Below, piece by piece: positions 25,278 to 33,457 of a stretch of 64,000 bases of DNA. Below the pieces are notes generated by a model. It saw only the letters and a program-made list of their open reading frames with translations, was not told the DNA's origin and searched no databases. Positions within the stretch are counted from its first letter, which is position 1, and every line of letters starts with the position of its first letter. Position numbers and translations under genes: made by a program. This DNA comes from Sphingobium sp. HWE2-09 (GTDB lineage Bacteria; Pseudomonadota; Alphaproteobacteria; Sphingomonadales; Sphingomonadaceae). The stretch spans positions 2,170,001 to 2,234,000 of the forward strand of contig NZ_JAYKZX010000003.1 of NCBI RefSeq assembly GCF_035989265.1, in the 5' to 3' direction.

Positions 25278-26009
25278 GTGGCAACAAGCTGCTTCGCGGA
25301 ACGGCTGGCAAAACAAGTGCCCTTGTCCGACGCGGAAAAGAAAGCGTTGACCCGGCTGGAGGAAAATCCGCGCAAGGTGAAGCGCGGCGCGATGATCCAG
25401 CGGGTCAATGATGTCGTGACCGAATTGTTCGTGCTGCGCGAAGGCCGGGTGATGAGCTTCGTCATCCTGCCCGATGGCAGTCGCCAGATCCTGCGCGTCT
25501 ATTTCCCCGGTGATTTCATCGGATCGGCCAGCACCATCTACAGCAAGGCACCCGAATCGCTGGTCGCCCTGTCCGACGCGATCGTCTGTCCGTTCGACAA
25601 GCAGGCGCTGCGCCGGTTGCTGGAGGAATATCCCCGCGTCGCGGCGCTGCTGTTCCTGCTGTCGAATGCCGAGCGGGTGGCGATGACCGACCGGCTGGCG
25701 GCGCTGGGCCGCACATCGGCCAAGGCGCGGGTCGCCGCCTTCCTGCTCGATATGTTCGACCGGCTGCGGGTGACCGACGACAGCATCGTCGACAGTTTCG
25801 ACCTGAAGCTGACGCAGGAGGAGATTGGCGATTCGATCGGCCTGACGTCGGTGCACGTCAACCGGATGATCCGGCAGATGGAGCAGGAAGGGCTGATCAG
25901 CCGGGCGAGCGGGCGCATCATCCTCAACGACATGGCGCGGCTGGAAGAGATTGGGCACTATACCAATCGGCACAAGGATATGGATCTGGACTGGTTGCCG
26001 GTCGGCTGA
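25278..26009 (+). CDS. Crp/Fnr-family transcription regulator
   Basis: A regulator of about 243 residues with an N-terminal cyclic-nucleotide-type beta barrel (GRVMSFVILPDGSRQILRVY and FPGDFIG) and a C-terminal winged helix whose recognition part is LTQEEIGDSIGLTSVHVNRM. There is no ATG; GTG at 25278 is chosen because AAAAAGG lies about 8 bases before it, while GTG at 25269 overlaps that site. The single cysteine near the start is not in an FNR iron-sulfur pattern, so oxygen sensing by a 4Fe-4S cluster is unlikely. The ligand is unknown. It diverges from murA. Confidence 0.9.
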   Translation: MATSCFAERLAKQVPLSDAEKKALTRLEENPRKVKRGAMIQRVNDVVTELFVLREGRVMSFVILPDGSRQILRVYFPGDFIGSASTIYSKAPESLVALSDAIVCPFDKQALRRLLEEYPRVAALLFLLSNAERVAMTDRLAALGRTSAKARVAAFLLDMFDRLRVTDDSIVDSFDLKLTQEEIGDSIGLTSVHVNRMIRQMEQEGLISRASGRIILNDMARLEEIGHYTNRHKDMDLDWLPVG

Positions 26010-26030
26010 CGGTGATCTTCTAAGCGCAGC

Positions 26031-26096
26031 GTGTTCCCGCGTAGGCGGGAACCTAGTTCAGACGGCGGGACTGGGTTCCCGCCTGCGCGGGAACAC
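26031..26096. repeat. Paired palindromic repeat (family A)
   Basis: Same 66-base layout as the copy at 20422. The left arm starts GTGTTCCCGCGTAGGCGGGA and the right arm ends CCTGCGCGGGAACAC; a few mismatches distinguish the arms. It sits 21 bases after the Crp/Fnr gene and before the end of the convergent cytochrome gene. Confidence 0.93.
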
Positions 26097-26099
26097 TGA

Positions 26100-26140
26100 T
26101 TACCTTCAACGCGATGCTGGTTACCTTAACGCGATGCTGG
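26100..26140. repeat. Tandem 20-21 base duplication
   Basis: TTACCTTCAACGCGATGCTG is followed immediately by a near copy lacking one base (TTACCTTAACGCGATGCTGG). The stop of the small cytochrome gene lies inside the second unit, so the duplication sits exactly at its 3' end and next to a family A palindrome. Confidence 0.85.
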
Positions 26141-26401
26141 CGCTTTCCGGTCGGGTGGGAAGCATGTGGCGCAGCGCCGCCAGCAGGTGACGCCGGGCAT
26201 GACCAGCGCGGGGACCAGGCCGCGTTCGGGATAGAGACCGGCCAGGATCGCGGGCGATATCCCCTCTGGCGCGGCGCGGCTGTGGCACATCAGGCAGTTG
26301 CGGACATATTTGGCGCGGGTCAGGCCCGAATGATCGACTTGCGCCAGAGCGCCGCCCGGCAAGATGAGCAGCGCCGCCGCCAGGGCCGCACGGCCTATCA
26401 T
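26126..26401 (-). CDS. Small exported monoheme cytochrome-like protein
   Basis: A 91-residue protein with a signal peptide (MIGRAALAAALLILPGGALA) and one heme-binding CxxCH motif, C36-C39-H40 in VRNCLMCHSR. The usual distal methionine could be in ALVMPG. Its C-terminus is odd: VTCWRRCATC adds three cysteines and the frame ends within a tandem duplication, so the tail may be altered. The ATG at 26401 overlaps the stop of the HNH gene (ATGA), showing translational coupling. A periplasmic electron-transfer role is inferred from the heme motif only. Confidence 0.7.
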   Translation of the reverse strand: MIGRAALAAALLILPGGALAQVDHSGLTRAKYVRNCLMCHSRAAPEGISPAILAGLYPERGLVPALVMPGVTCWRRCATCFPPDRKAPASR

Positions 26402-26964
26402 GCCAGCAGTTCGACGTCCCAATAGAGCCAGTCATGCCAGCTTTCGTGCAGATAGCCCGGCGGGAAGGCGCGGCCATGTTCCTGCAGGTGCCAGCTGGTC
26501 GGGCGGATCGGCTGGACGTGCAGGCTCATGCCCGCTTCCTTGGGCGTGCGGCCGCCTTTGCGCAGGTTGCAGGGCGAACAGGCGGTGGCGACATTTTCCC
26601 AGGTCGTGCGCCCGCCCGCGCGGCGCGGAATGACATGGTCGAAGGTCAGGTCGCTGGTCTTGCCGCAATATTGGCAGGAGAATTTGTCGCGCAGGAACAG
26701 GTTGAACCGGGTGAAGGCGGGATGTTCGGACGGGCGCACATATTGTTTGAGCGCGATGACCGAGGGGATCTTCATGTCCAGGCTGGGACTATGCACCTGC
26801 CGCTCATAGCTGGCGATGATGTCCACCCGGTCCAGGAACACCGCCTTGATCGCGGTCTGCCAGGGCCACAGGCTGAGCGGATAATAGCTGAGCGGCGTAT
26901 AATCCGCATTGAGAACGAGCGCCGGGCAGTTTTCCGGGTGCCGTATGAGGTCGGGATGGTACAT
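26398..26964 (-). CDS. HNH endonuclease family protein
   Basis: A 188-residue protein with a C-terminal HNH nuclease core. Zinc-type cysteine pairs are CQYCGK and CSPCNLRKG, and the catalytic stretch is LTFDHVIPRRAGGRTTWENV. The N-terminal ~80 residues (ALVLNADYTPLSYYPLSLW) match the common chromosomal HNH group found in many alphaproteobacteria, not a phage or toxin type. The ATG at 26964 gives the usual N-terminus; the earlier frame is a low-complexity extension. Substrate and role are unknown. It is followed by the overlapping small cytochrome gene. Confidence 0.9.
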   Translation of the reverse strand: MYHPDLIRHPENCPALVLNADYTPLSYYPLSLWPWQTAIKAVFLDRVDIIASYERQVHSPSLDMKIPSVIALKQYVRPSEHPAFTRFNLFLRDKFSCQYCGKTSDLTFDHVIPRRAGGRTTWENVATACSPCNLRKGGRTPKEAGMSLHVQPIRPTSWHLQEHGRAFPPGYLHESWHDWLYWDVELLA

Positions 26965-27058
26965 GGAAACCTTCTTCCCCCTTGCCGCCGCCGCTGATCG
27001 TCCAGCAAGGTGACAAGAGCATGACAGCATTAACTAATATCCTCCGTCAAGAGCCTGT

Positions 27059-27961
27059 ATGACTTCATCTGCCACACCACAGCATATGGTGACCCGCTTC
27101 GCCCCCAGCCCCACCGGGCGGTTGCATGTCGGCCATGGTTGGTCGGCGCTGATGGCCCATGACATGGCTCGCGCGGCCGGTGGCGCCTTCCGCCTGCGGA
27201 TCGAGGATATCGACGGCACGCGGAGTCGGCCCGAACATGTCGCGGGGATATTGGACGATCTGGCGTGGCTGGGCGTGACTTGGGATGGCGAGGTCATGTT
27301 CCAGTCGGCGCGGCTGCACCATTATGACGCGGCGCTGGACCGGTTGCGGACCATGGGTTTGCTCTATCCCTGTTTCTGCACGCGGGCGGATATCCAGGCG
27401 AGCCTGACCGCGCCGCATGGGCCGGAGGGACCGGTCTATCCGGGGACGTGTCGGGGTTTGAGCGAGGATGAACGCGCACGCCGGATTGCATCGGGTGAAG
27501 CGCATGCCTGGCGGATCGACATGGGGCGGGCGGTGGCGCGGGTGGGGGAATTGGCCTGGTGGGCGCTCCCCTTCCCCTCCGGTGTAGGGTTGCGGGGGCT
27601 GCAAACCGCCCGCCCCCTTGCCCATGGCGATGTCGTGCTGGCGCGCAAGGATGCGCCGGCCAGCTATCATCTGTCCTGCACGCTGGACGATGCGGCGATG
27701 GGGGTGACCCATGTGCTGCGCGGCGACGACCTGCGCGGCGCGACCGATATTCATCGCCTGCTCCAGGCGCTGCTGGACCTGCCCAGCCTAGCCTATATCC
27801 ATCATCCGCTGCTGGTGGGGCCGGACGGCAGGCGGCTGGCCAAGCGCGACGGGTCGATCGCGCTGGCCGATTTGCGGGCGCAGGGCGTGACGGCGGACGT
27901 GCTGGCGGCAGACCTGCGGGCGGCGCGCTTTCCGGTTGGAATCAGGCTGGCAAGCGCGTAG
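27059..27961 (+). CDS. gluQ: Glutamyl-Q tRNA(Asp) synthetase
   Basis: A 300-residue truncated relative of glutamyl-tRNA synthetase lacking the anticodon-binding domain. The ATP signatures are HVGH (residues 23-26) and KRDGS (262-266). The zinc-site cysteines lie in YPCFCTR and YPGTCRG. Such enzymes attach glutamate to the queuosine base at position 34 of tRNA-Asp rather than to the 3' end. FAPSPTGRLHVGH and RIEDIDGTRSRPEHV are classic for the family. It is followed 10 bases later by a HIG1-type gene and diverges from the HNH gene. Confidence 0.93.
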   Translation: MTSSATPQHMVTRFAPSPTGRLHVGHGWSALMAHDMARAAGGAFRLRIEDIDGTRSRPEHVAGILDDLAWLGVTWDGEVMFQSARLHHYDAALDRLRTMGLLYPCFCTRADIQASLTAPHGPEGPVYPGTCRGLSEDERARRIASGEAHAWRIDMGRAVARVGELAWWALPFPSGVGLRGLQTARPLAHGDVVLARKDAPASYHLSCTLDDAAMGVTHVLRGDDLRGATDIHRLLQALLDLPSLAYIHHPLLVGPDGRRLAKRDGSIALADLRAQGVTADVLAADLRAARFPVGIRLASA

Positions 27962-27971
27962 AGTTGCGGGC

Positions 27972-28205
27972 ATGAACACCATCCTCGTCATCGCCCTGAT
28001 CCTTGCCATGGCCGCGACGCTGTTCGCGTTGATCCGGGGTATCGTCGCCTTCCTGCAAACCACCAAGGAAGAGTTGAACCTGCCCGAAGGCGTGGTGCGC
28101 CCGTCCAGCGTCAAGCAGAACAAGATGATGCTGAACCGCGTGCTGTTTCAGGCAGCCGCGGTGATCATCGTCGCGATCCTGCTGCTGTCGAAGGGGCACG
28201 GCTGA
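27972..28205 (+). CDS. HIG1-domain twin-transmembrane protein
   Basis: A 77-residue inner-membrane protein with two spans, TILVIALILAMAATLFALIR and FQAAAVIIVAILLLS, separated by a basic loop with QNKMMLNRVLFQ. This is the pattern of bacterial HIG1-type twin-transmembrane proteins, relatives of the eukaryotic cytochrome oxidase assembly factors. It follows gluQ by 10 bases and may be co-transcribed, but no respiratory gene is near. The function in bacteria is not established. Confidence 0.82.
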   Translation: MNTILVIALILAMAATLFALIRGIVAFLQTTKEELNLPEGVVRPSSVKQNKMMLNRVLFQAAAVIIVAILLLSKGHG

Positions 28206-28377
28206 GGCGGCGCGTCGGCGCATCGCATCGCATCGGAACCGTTCGGGCCGTTCAGCCAAGCGACTTTCCTGCTTCAATGTCGACGCCTCTGCGCTGAATC
28301 CTTTCAACAAGTGCAGGGCGAACGGACATTAAGGGCAATCCTGTTCAACGCCTGTCGCTTCGCGAGTAACCAACCCC

Positions 28378-28947
28378 ATGGTCAAGCTGAACAAAATCTA
28401 CACCCGCACCGGGGATGACGGGACGACGGGCCTGGTCGATGGATCGCGCCTGCCCAAATATGCGCCGCGCATGCAGGCGGTGGGCGATGTGGATGAAGCG
28501 AACAGCGCGATCGGCGTCGCCATCATCGCGATGGGGGATCGTCCCGAAACCGCCTGGCTGACGATGATCCAGAACGACCTGTTCGACCTGGGCGCCGATC
28601 TGGCGACGCCGATTCCCGACGGTCCGGACGAACCCTGGGCATTGCGCATAGTGCCAAGCCAGGTCACGCGGCTGGAGCAACAGATCGATGCAATGAATGC
28701 CGATCTCGCCCCGCTCGACAGTTTCGTCCTGCCCGGTGGATCGGCCGCGGCCGCCGCCGTCCATCTGGCCCGCGCCATCACGCGCCGGGCCGAGCGCAGC
28801 GCCATGGCGGCCGCGGCGGACGTGTCGCTCAATCCCGCGGCGCTGGCCTATCTCAACCGCCTGTCCGACCTGCTGTTCGTGCTCGCGCGCCGGTTGAACG
28901 ACAATGGCGCGGGCGACGTCAAATGGGTGCCGGGCGCGTCGCGTTAA
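28378..28947 (+). CDS. Cob(I)yrinic acid a,c-diamide/cobalamin adenosyltransferase, PduO type
   Basis: A 189-residue PduO/MMAB-type ATP:cob(I)alamin adenosyltransferase, which makes the active adenosylcobalamin cofactor. The ATP-binding TRTGDDGTTGLVDGSR is near residues 9-24, the catalytic helix carries GDVDEANSAIG, and the C-terminal signature RRAERS with LNRLSDLLFVLAR is intact. It belongs to a different family from CobA/BtuR. No cobalamin riboswitch is visible in the 170 bases upstream, so it is probably expressed constitutively or with an upstream transcript. Confidence 0.93.
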   Translation: MVKLNKIYTRTGDDGTTGLVDGSRLPKYAPRMQAVGDVDEANSAIGVAIIAMGDRPETAWLTMIQNDLFDLGADLATPIPDGPDEPWALRIVPSQVTRLEQQIDAMNADLAPLDSFVLPGGSAAAAAVHLARAITRRAERSAMAAAADVSLNPAALAYLNRLSDLLFVLARRLNDNGAGDVKWVPGASR

Positions 28948-29089
28948 CGCAGCCGCCGATCGGTTGAGCGCAGCCCGACTCTCGTCCGGCACGGTCCATC
29001 CCATGCCGACCGATTAACCCTGTTTCTTCAGACGGCATTTAGACGCGTGGCCGAACGATGCGATCCAATCGCAATAGTCGGGGATCGCC

Positions 29090-29944
29090 ATGCAATTCTA
29101 CCTTGCCACCTCTTTCATCTTTCCACGGTCCCTGCGCCTGCGCCTCTTCACCCTCTGCTTCGTCGCGACCCATTTGCCGCTACTGGCCTATCTGGGATGG
29201 GGGCTGGCGAGCGGCCGCATCCAGTTGACCGAGTTCATCCTGCTGACGACGGCTACGGTGATCGGCACCGGCGTGGCCCTGCTGGGCATTGGCGCGTTGC
29301 TCAATCCCATTCACGCGCTGGCCGAAACACTGCATCGCGAGGAGGGGCAAACGCCCAGCCTGCCCGATGTCGGCGATGTCATCCACACCCTTTATGCCGG
29401 GGTGCAGCGCGTCGCGAGCGCCACGCGCGAGCGGCTGGACGACCTGCACCAGGCCGCGCATGAAGATCCGCTGACCGGTATCGCCAACCGGCGCGGCTTC
29501 CTGGCGCATATGGACGGATTGCCGGACGACCGGCGCAAAGGGTGCGTCGCGATCATTGACATCGATTATTTCAAGCGGGTCAACGACCTGCTGGGCCATG
29601 AGGAAGGCGATCGGGTGCTGGCGTCCTTCGCCACACGCTTGTCCGCGCTGGTGCGCCGTGTCGATATGGTCGCCCGCTGGGGCGGGGAGGAGTTCGCGAT
29701 CTTCTTCCAGGATTGTATCGAGGATGAAGCGAGTTGGTCGCTGGCGCGGATCGCCAGCCGCATGCGCAGCGAACCCATCGGCCATGTGCATGACCGGCCG
29801 ATCAGCTTTTCCGCCGGGGTGTGCCGCTGGGCCGGCAAGGATCTGGAAGCCGTACTGCGGCGGGCGGACGAAGCCCTGTACGACGCCAAGCAGTCGGGCC
29901 GCGACCGCGTCTGCCGCGCCGCGCCGATCCTGCAGGAGGTATGA
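29090..29944 (+). CDS. Membrane diguanylate cyclase (GGDEF)
   Basis: A 284-residue protein with two N-terminal membrane spans (about residues 18-38 and 48-72) with little periplasmic loop, a short helical linker, and a C-terminal GGDEF domain. The active site is GGEEF in ARWGGEEFAIF, which is catalytically competent. The product-binding inhibitory I-site RRVD lies exactly five residues upstream. It would make cyclic di-GMP from two GTP, and the tiny input domain suggests it senses a membrane state or acts through dimerisation. There is no EAL partner nearby. Confidence 0.92.
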   Translation: MQFYLATSFIFPRSLRLRLFTLCFVATHLPLLAYLGWGLASGRIQLTEFILLTTATVIGTGVALLGIGALLNPIHALAETLHREEGQTPSLPDVGDVIHTLYAGVQRVASATRERLDDLHQAAHEDPLTGIANRRGFLAHMDGLPDDRRKGCVAIIDIDYFKRVNDLLGHEEGDRVLASFATRLSALVRRVDMVARWGGEEFAIFFQDCIEDEASWSLARIASRMRSEPIGHVHDRPISFSAGVCRWAGKDLEAVLRRADEALYDAKQSGRDRVCRAAPILQEV

Positions 29945-30022
29945 CCTAAAGGACACGGCCCGGAACCGCCCGCCGCTTTATGCGCTTTTCTCTTTTGCAG
30001 AAAATGGCGCGAAGGGGCAAGC

Positions 30023-31291
30023 ATGGCCAGAAGCTGGACGGAAGCCCGTCAGGATGACTTGGAGGAGCGCTATCGCGCGGTGCGAGCGCTGACCCAGGCG
30101 CTCAGCGCACCCCTGTCCGACGCCGACGCCACCGTCCAGTCGATGCCTGATGCCTCCCCGGCGAAATGGCATTTGGCGCATGTCACCTGGTTCCTGGAAA
30201 CCTTCATCCTGCGCGACCATGTGGCAGGATATCAGCCGTTCGATCCGCGCTTCGCCTTCCTGTTCAACAGCTATTATGAAGCGGAGGGCGTTCGGCACCC
30301 GCGGGCGATGCGCGGGATGCTGACCCGCCCGACGCTTAGCGAGATTTGCGCCTATCGCGCCCATGTCGATGCCGCGCTGATCGGCGCGCTGGGTATGTTG
30401 CCGCAGGCGGCTCGCGCGCTGGTGACGCTGGGCTTGCATCATGAGCAGCAGCATCAGGAATTGCTGCTGACCGATCTGCTCCATCTGTTTTCGCTCAATC
30501 CGTTGGAGCCTGCGCTGTTCAGTGCGCCTAGCGCCGCGCCGGTCGACCTCCCCGGCCCGCTCCATTGGATCGAAGGACGCCAAGGTCTGGTCGAAATCGG
30601 CGACGATGGCCGCAGCGGCTTCACTTTCGATTGCGAAGGGCCGCGCCACAAGACGGTGTTGCATCCCCATGCCCTGGCGCATCGACCCATTACCAATGGC
30701 GAATGGATCGCCTTCATTGAGGATGGCGGTTATCGCACGGCGGCACATTGGCTGTCGGACGGTTGGGCGTGGGTGCAGAGTGAACGGATAGACGCGCCGC
30801 TCTATTGGAAGCAGAGCGAACAGGGCTGGACCCGCTTTGGCCTGGACGGGCGGCAACCGGTCAATCCCGCAGCGCCGGTGACGCATGTCAGCCTGTACGA
30901 GGCCGATGCCTATGCCAGTTGGGCGGACGCGCGCCTGCCGACCGAGGCGGAGTGGGAAAGCGCGGCGCAGAATGTCGCGGCGGTCAGCGGCAACCTGCTC
31001 GACGGACCTGCCTGCCCCCGGACGCGTCCGGCCGACGATGGCGCCGGGCTGACGCAGATGTTCGGCGACGTGTGGGAATGGACCGGCAGCGCCTATCGCC
31101 CCCATCCCGGCTTTCGCGCCGCGCCCGGTGCCGTGGGCGAATATAATGGCAAGTTCATGTCCGGCCAGTTCGTGCTGAAGGGCGGCAGTTGTGCGACCCC
31201 GCGCGGCCATGCGCGGGCGAGTTATCGGAATTTCTTCTATCCCCATCAACGCTGGCAGTTCACCGGGCTGCGGCTGGCCAAGGACTTGTAA
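30023..31291 (+). CDS. egtB: Ergothioneine biosynthesis sulfoxide synthase EgtB
   Basis: A 422-residue non-heme iron enzyme with an N-terminal DinB-like helical domain and a C-terminal formylglycine-enzyme/sulfatase-modifying domain. The iron ligands are expected from KWHLAHVTWF (H50/H53) and the HHEQQH motif (H140, H144). The FGE domain shows LPTEAEWESAA, FGDVWEWTGS and VLKGGSCATPRGHARASYRNFF, ending GLRLAKD. It joins a thiol donor to hercynine with oxygen. egtD starts 5 bases after its stop, forming a two-gene operon; no egtA, egtC or egtE is visible here. Confidence 0.95.
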   Translation: MARSWTEARQDDLEERYRAVRALTQALSAPLSDADATVQSMPDASPAKWHLAHVTWFLETFILRDHVAGYQPFDPRFAFLFNSYYEAEGVRHPRAMRGMLTRPTLSEICAYRAHVDAALIGALGMLPQAARALVTLGLHHEQQHQELLLTDLLHLFSLNPLEPALFSAPSAAPVDLPGPLHWIEGRQGLVEIGDDGRSGFTFDCEGPRHKTVLHPHALAHRPITNGEWIAFIEDGGYRTAAHWLSDGWAWVQSERIDAPLYWKQSEQGWTRFGLDGRQPVNPAAPVTHVSLYEADAYASWADARLPTEAEWESAAQNVAAVSGNLLDGPACPRTRPADDGAGLTQMFGDVWEWTGSAYRPHPGFRAAPGAVGEYNGKFMSGQFVLKGGSCATPRGHARASYRNFFYPHQRWQFTGLRLAKDL

Positions 31292-31296
31292 GCGCG

Positions 31297-32256
31297 ATGT
31301 TGCTGACCGAAAATCCCCCTGCCCCGGCGCGCATGATGGACCCGGCTTTTCTGAACGATATACTGTCCGGCCTGTCCCGCAGCCCCAAGGCGACGCCGCC
31401 GATATGGTTCTACGACCGGCGCGGGTCGGAATTGTTCGAAGAGATTACCGACCTGCCGGAATATTACCCCACGCGCACGGAAACGGCGCTGCTCGCCGCC
31501 CATGGCGCGGATTTCGCCGCTGCTGTGGGCGAAGGGCGGGCAGTAGTGGAATTTGGCGCAGGCAGTTCGCGCAAGACGCCGCATCTGCTGCGCGCGATCG
31601 CGCCCGCCGCCTATGTGCCGATCGACATCAGCGGCGACTTTCTGCACGCCAGCAGCGCGGCGCTGGCGGCGGCTTTTCCTGGCCTGCCGGTGCTGCCGGT
31701 CGTGGGCGACTTCAACCGGCCGCTGGCGTTGCCCGGCGCGATCGAGGGACTGCCGCGACTGGGCTTCTTCCCCGGCTCGACCATCGGCAATATGGAGCCG
31801 GACGCGGCGGTCGACCTGTTGCGGGCCATGCGCCGCCTGCTGGGCGACGACGCCAAGCTGCTGATCGGCATGGACCGGATCAAGGACCGCGACCGGTTGG
31901 TCGCCGCCTATGACGATGCGCAGGGTGTGACGGCGGCGTTCAACCTCAATCTGATCGAGCGGATCAACCGCGAACTGGACGGGGATATGCCGATCGCCGA
32001 TTTCGCCCATTGCGCGATCTGGAACGATGAAAAAGCGCGGATCGAAATGCATCTGGAGGCGCAAAAGTCGCTCCATTTCCATGTCGCGGGTCACGCCTTC
32101 CAGATGGATGCGGGCGAGACGATCCACACCGAAAGCAGCCACAAATATGGCGTGCGCGACGGGCGTCTGTTGTTGCGTGCAGGCGGATGGTCGCCGGTTG
32201 CGGAATGGACCGACGATGAGGGGCTGTTCGGGCTGGTGCTGGCGGAGGCGGGTTGA
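31297..32256 (+). CDS. egtD: L-histidine N(alpha)-methyltransferase EgtD
   Basis: A 319-residue S-adenosylmethionine-dependent enzyme that trimethylates histidine to hercynine, the first step of ergothioneine synthesis. The landmark YDRRGSELFEEITDLPEYYPTR occurs near residue 38 (split here as YDRRGSELFEEI and LPEYYPTRTE). The cofactor site is VVEFGAGSSRKT, and FFPGSTIGN and the late SSHKYG are characteristic. It is translated immediately after egtB. Ergothioneine is a thiol antioxidant, so this operon probably supports oxidative-stress tolerance. Confidence 0.95.
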   Translation: MLLTENPPAPARMMDPAFLNDILSGLSRSPKATPPIWFYDRRGSELFEEITDLPEYYPTRTETALLAAHGADFAAAVGEGRAVVEFGAGSSRKTPHLLRAIAPAAYVPIDISGDFLHASSAALAAAFPGLPVLPVVGDFNRPLALPGAIEGLPRLGFFPGSTIGNMEPDAAVDLLRAMRRLLGDDAKLLIGMDRIKDRDRLVAAYDDAQGVTAAFNLNLIERINRELDGDMPIADFAHCAIWNDEKARIEMHLEAQKSLHFHVAGHAFQMDAGETIHTESSHKYGVRDGRLLLRAGGWSPVAEWTDDEGLFGLVLAEAG

Positions 32257-32275
32257 GGTGGTCAGACGGCAATCG

Positions 32276-32518
32276 CTAGTGAATTTTGCGGCCTGTGATG
32301 AACATTCGCCATGCGGTTTCTTTATCCAACCGCTTTTCCGTTTGGCGTTTTATCAGTCCGCGAAAGCCCATCCATATTATGGGCGCGGCAATAATCCCGC
32401 ACATTGTTAGATCGATCCACATTGGCAGGGAAAGAAATCGGATCGAGAAACCAACAGCAAATAATGTGAGGGCTATCCCATATATCAGCGCTGATTGCGC
32501 CAGCTTCTTTTTCCGCAC
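32276..32518 (-). CDS. Small membrane protein, hypothetical
   Basis: An 80-residue protein with two hydrophobic segments (YGIALTLFAVGFSIRFLSL and MCGIIAAPIIWMGF) after a basic start MRKKK, and a charged C-terminal tail. Base composition is lower in G+C than its neighbours. It ends 20 bases from the convergent egtD stop. No family is recognised; it could be a recently arrived or relaxed small gene. Confidence 0.55.
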   Translation of the reverse strand: MRKKKLAQSALIYGIALTLFAVGFSIRFLSLPMWIDLTMCGIIAAPIIWMGFRGLIKRQTEKRLDKETAWRMFITGRKIH

Positions 32519-32572
32519 GGCATCGCCTTTCCACTGCCGCTATAAAACTACCGAGTTAACGACTGCTTGCTC

Positions 32573-33280
32573 CTATTGCTGAGCCAGCAAAAGCTCCTGC
32601 AAATCCGTCAGACTAGGCAGCACCTGCGCGCAGGCGAGCGTCAGGTCTTCCGTCGGCGGCAGGAGATCGGGGATCATCACCGTCGCCATGCCTGCCGCTA
32701 CGGCCGCGCGGACGCCAGGGTGGCTGTCTTCCACGGCAACGCAATCGGCCGGATCGACACCCAGCAGGCGGGCGGCGAGCAGATAGGGTTCGGGGTGCGG
32801 CTTGGGCCGGTCCACATCGCTGCGCGTCACGACGACATCGAAATAATGGAGCAGGCCCGCTTTCTCCAGCCGCGCCTGCGCATAGGGCGCGGCGGTGGAG
32901 GTGGCGAGCGCCAGGGGAATGCCCGCCTGCGTCAGATGATCCAGGATCAGCTGCGCGCCGGGGCGGAGCGGGATGCCTGCGTCCACCGCCGCCTCGAACA
33001 GCGCATCGCTGTCGGCGTAGAAGCGGGCGAGCGGGAAGTTGGGCCCCATATGCGCGGCCAGCATCCGCTCATTTTCGTCGCGGTGGATGCCGACCATCGA
33101 CAGCAGCAGATCGTCCGAGAGCGGCCAGCCAATCGCGCGCCCGGTTTGCGCAAAGGCGCGGCGATGCGCCGCTTCGGTGTCGATCAGCGTGCCGTCCATG
33201 TCGAAGATGACCGCGCGGATCGGGTCCGGGAGATTAGTGGCGGGCGTGGTTGACGCGGATTGGCGTAACGCTTGGGTCAT
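32573..33280 (-). CDS. HAD-superfamily phosphatase, phosphoglucomutase/GPH-like
   Basis: A 235-residue HAD hydrolase with a helical cap. The nucleophile motif is FDMDGTLIDTEAAH, motif II is ALATST, and the lysine and acidic motifs are RPKPHPEPYLLAA and CVAVEDSHPGVRAA. This form is shared by beta-phosphoglucomutases and sugar- or glycolate-phosphate phosphatases, so the substrate is a small phosphorylated metabolite that cannot be named. The 16-residue start before PDPIRAVIF is unstructured. Confidence 0.9.
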   Translation of the reverse strand: MTQALRQSASTTPATNLPDPIRAVIFDMDGTLIDTEAAHRRAFAQTGRAIGWPLSDDLLLSMVGIHRDENERMLAAHMGPNFPLARFYADSDALFEAAVDAGIPLRPGAQLILDHLTQAGIPLALATSTAAPYAQARLEKAGLLHYFDVVVTRSDVDRPKPHPEPYLLAARLLGVDPADCVAVEDSHPGVRAAVAAGMATVMIPDLLPPTEDLTLACAQVLPSLTDLQELLLAQQ

Positions 33281-33382
33281 GGTGCCAATATGGCGGTGTT
33301 GCGTTCCGATTCCATTGCAAAATGCGGCGTTGTGGTTGTGTGGGATGGGAGCCGCGGGTTACCCGTTGCTATCAAGCACTAT

Positions 33383-33447
33383 GTGTTCCCGCGTAGGTGG
33401 GAACCGGGTTCGGCGGCGGGACTGGGTTCCCACCTGCGCGGGAACAC
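33383..33447. repeat. Paired palindromic repeat (family A)
   Basis: A 65-base copy with arms starting GTGTTCCCGCGTAGGTGGGA and ending CACCTGCGCGGGAACAC. The compensating changes (GTGGG with CCCAC) keep the hairpin paired. It ends 11 bases after the DUF1176 gene's stop (minus strand), in terminator position. Confidence 0.93.
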
Positions 33448-33457
33448 GTCGGTAAAA

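Noticed and set aside
28206..28377. Cobalamin riboswitch before the adenosyltransferase gene
   Set aside because: The interval is only about 170 bases and no B12-box-like sequence or multi-stem layout was seen.
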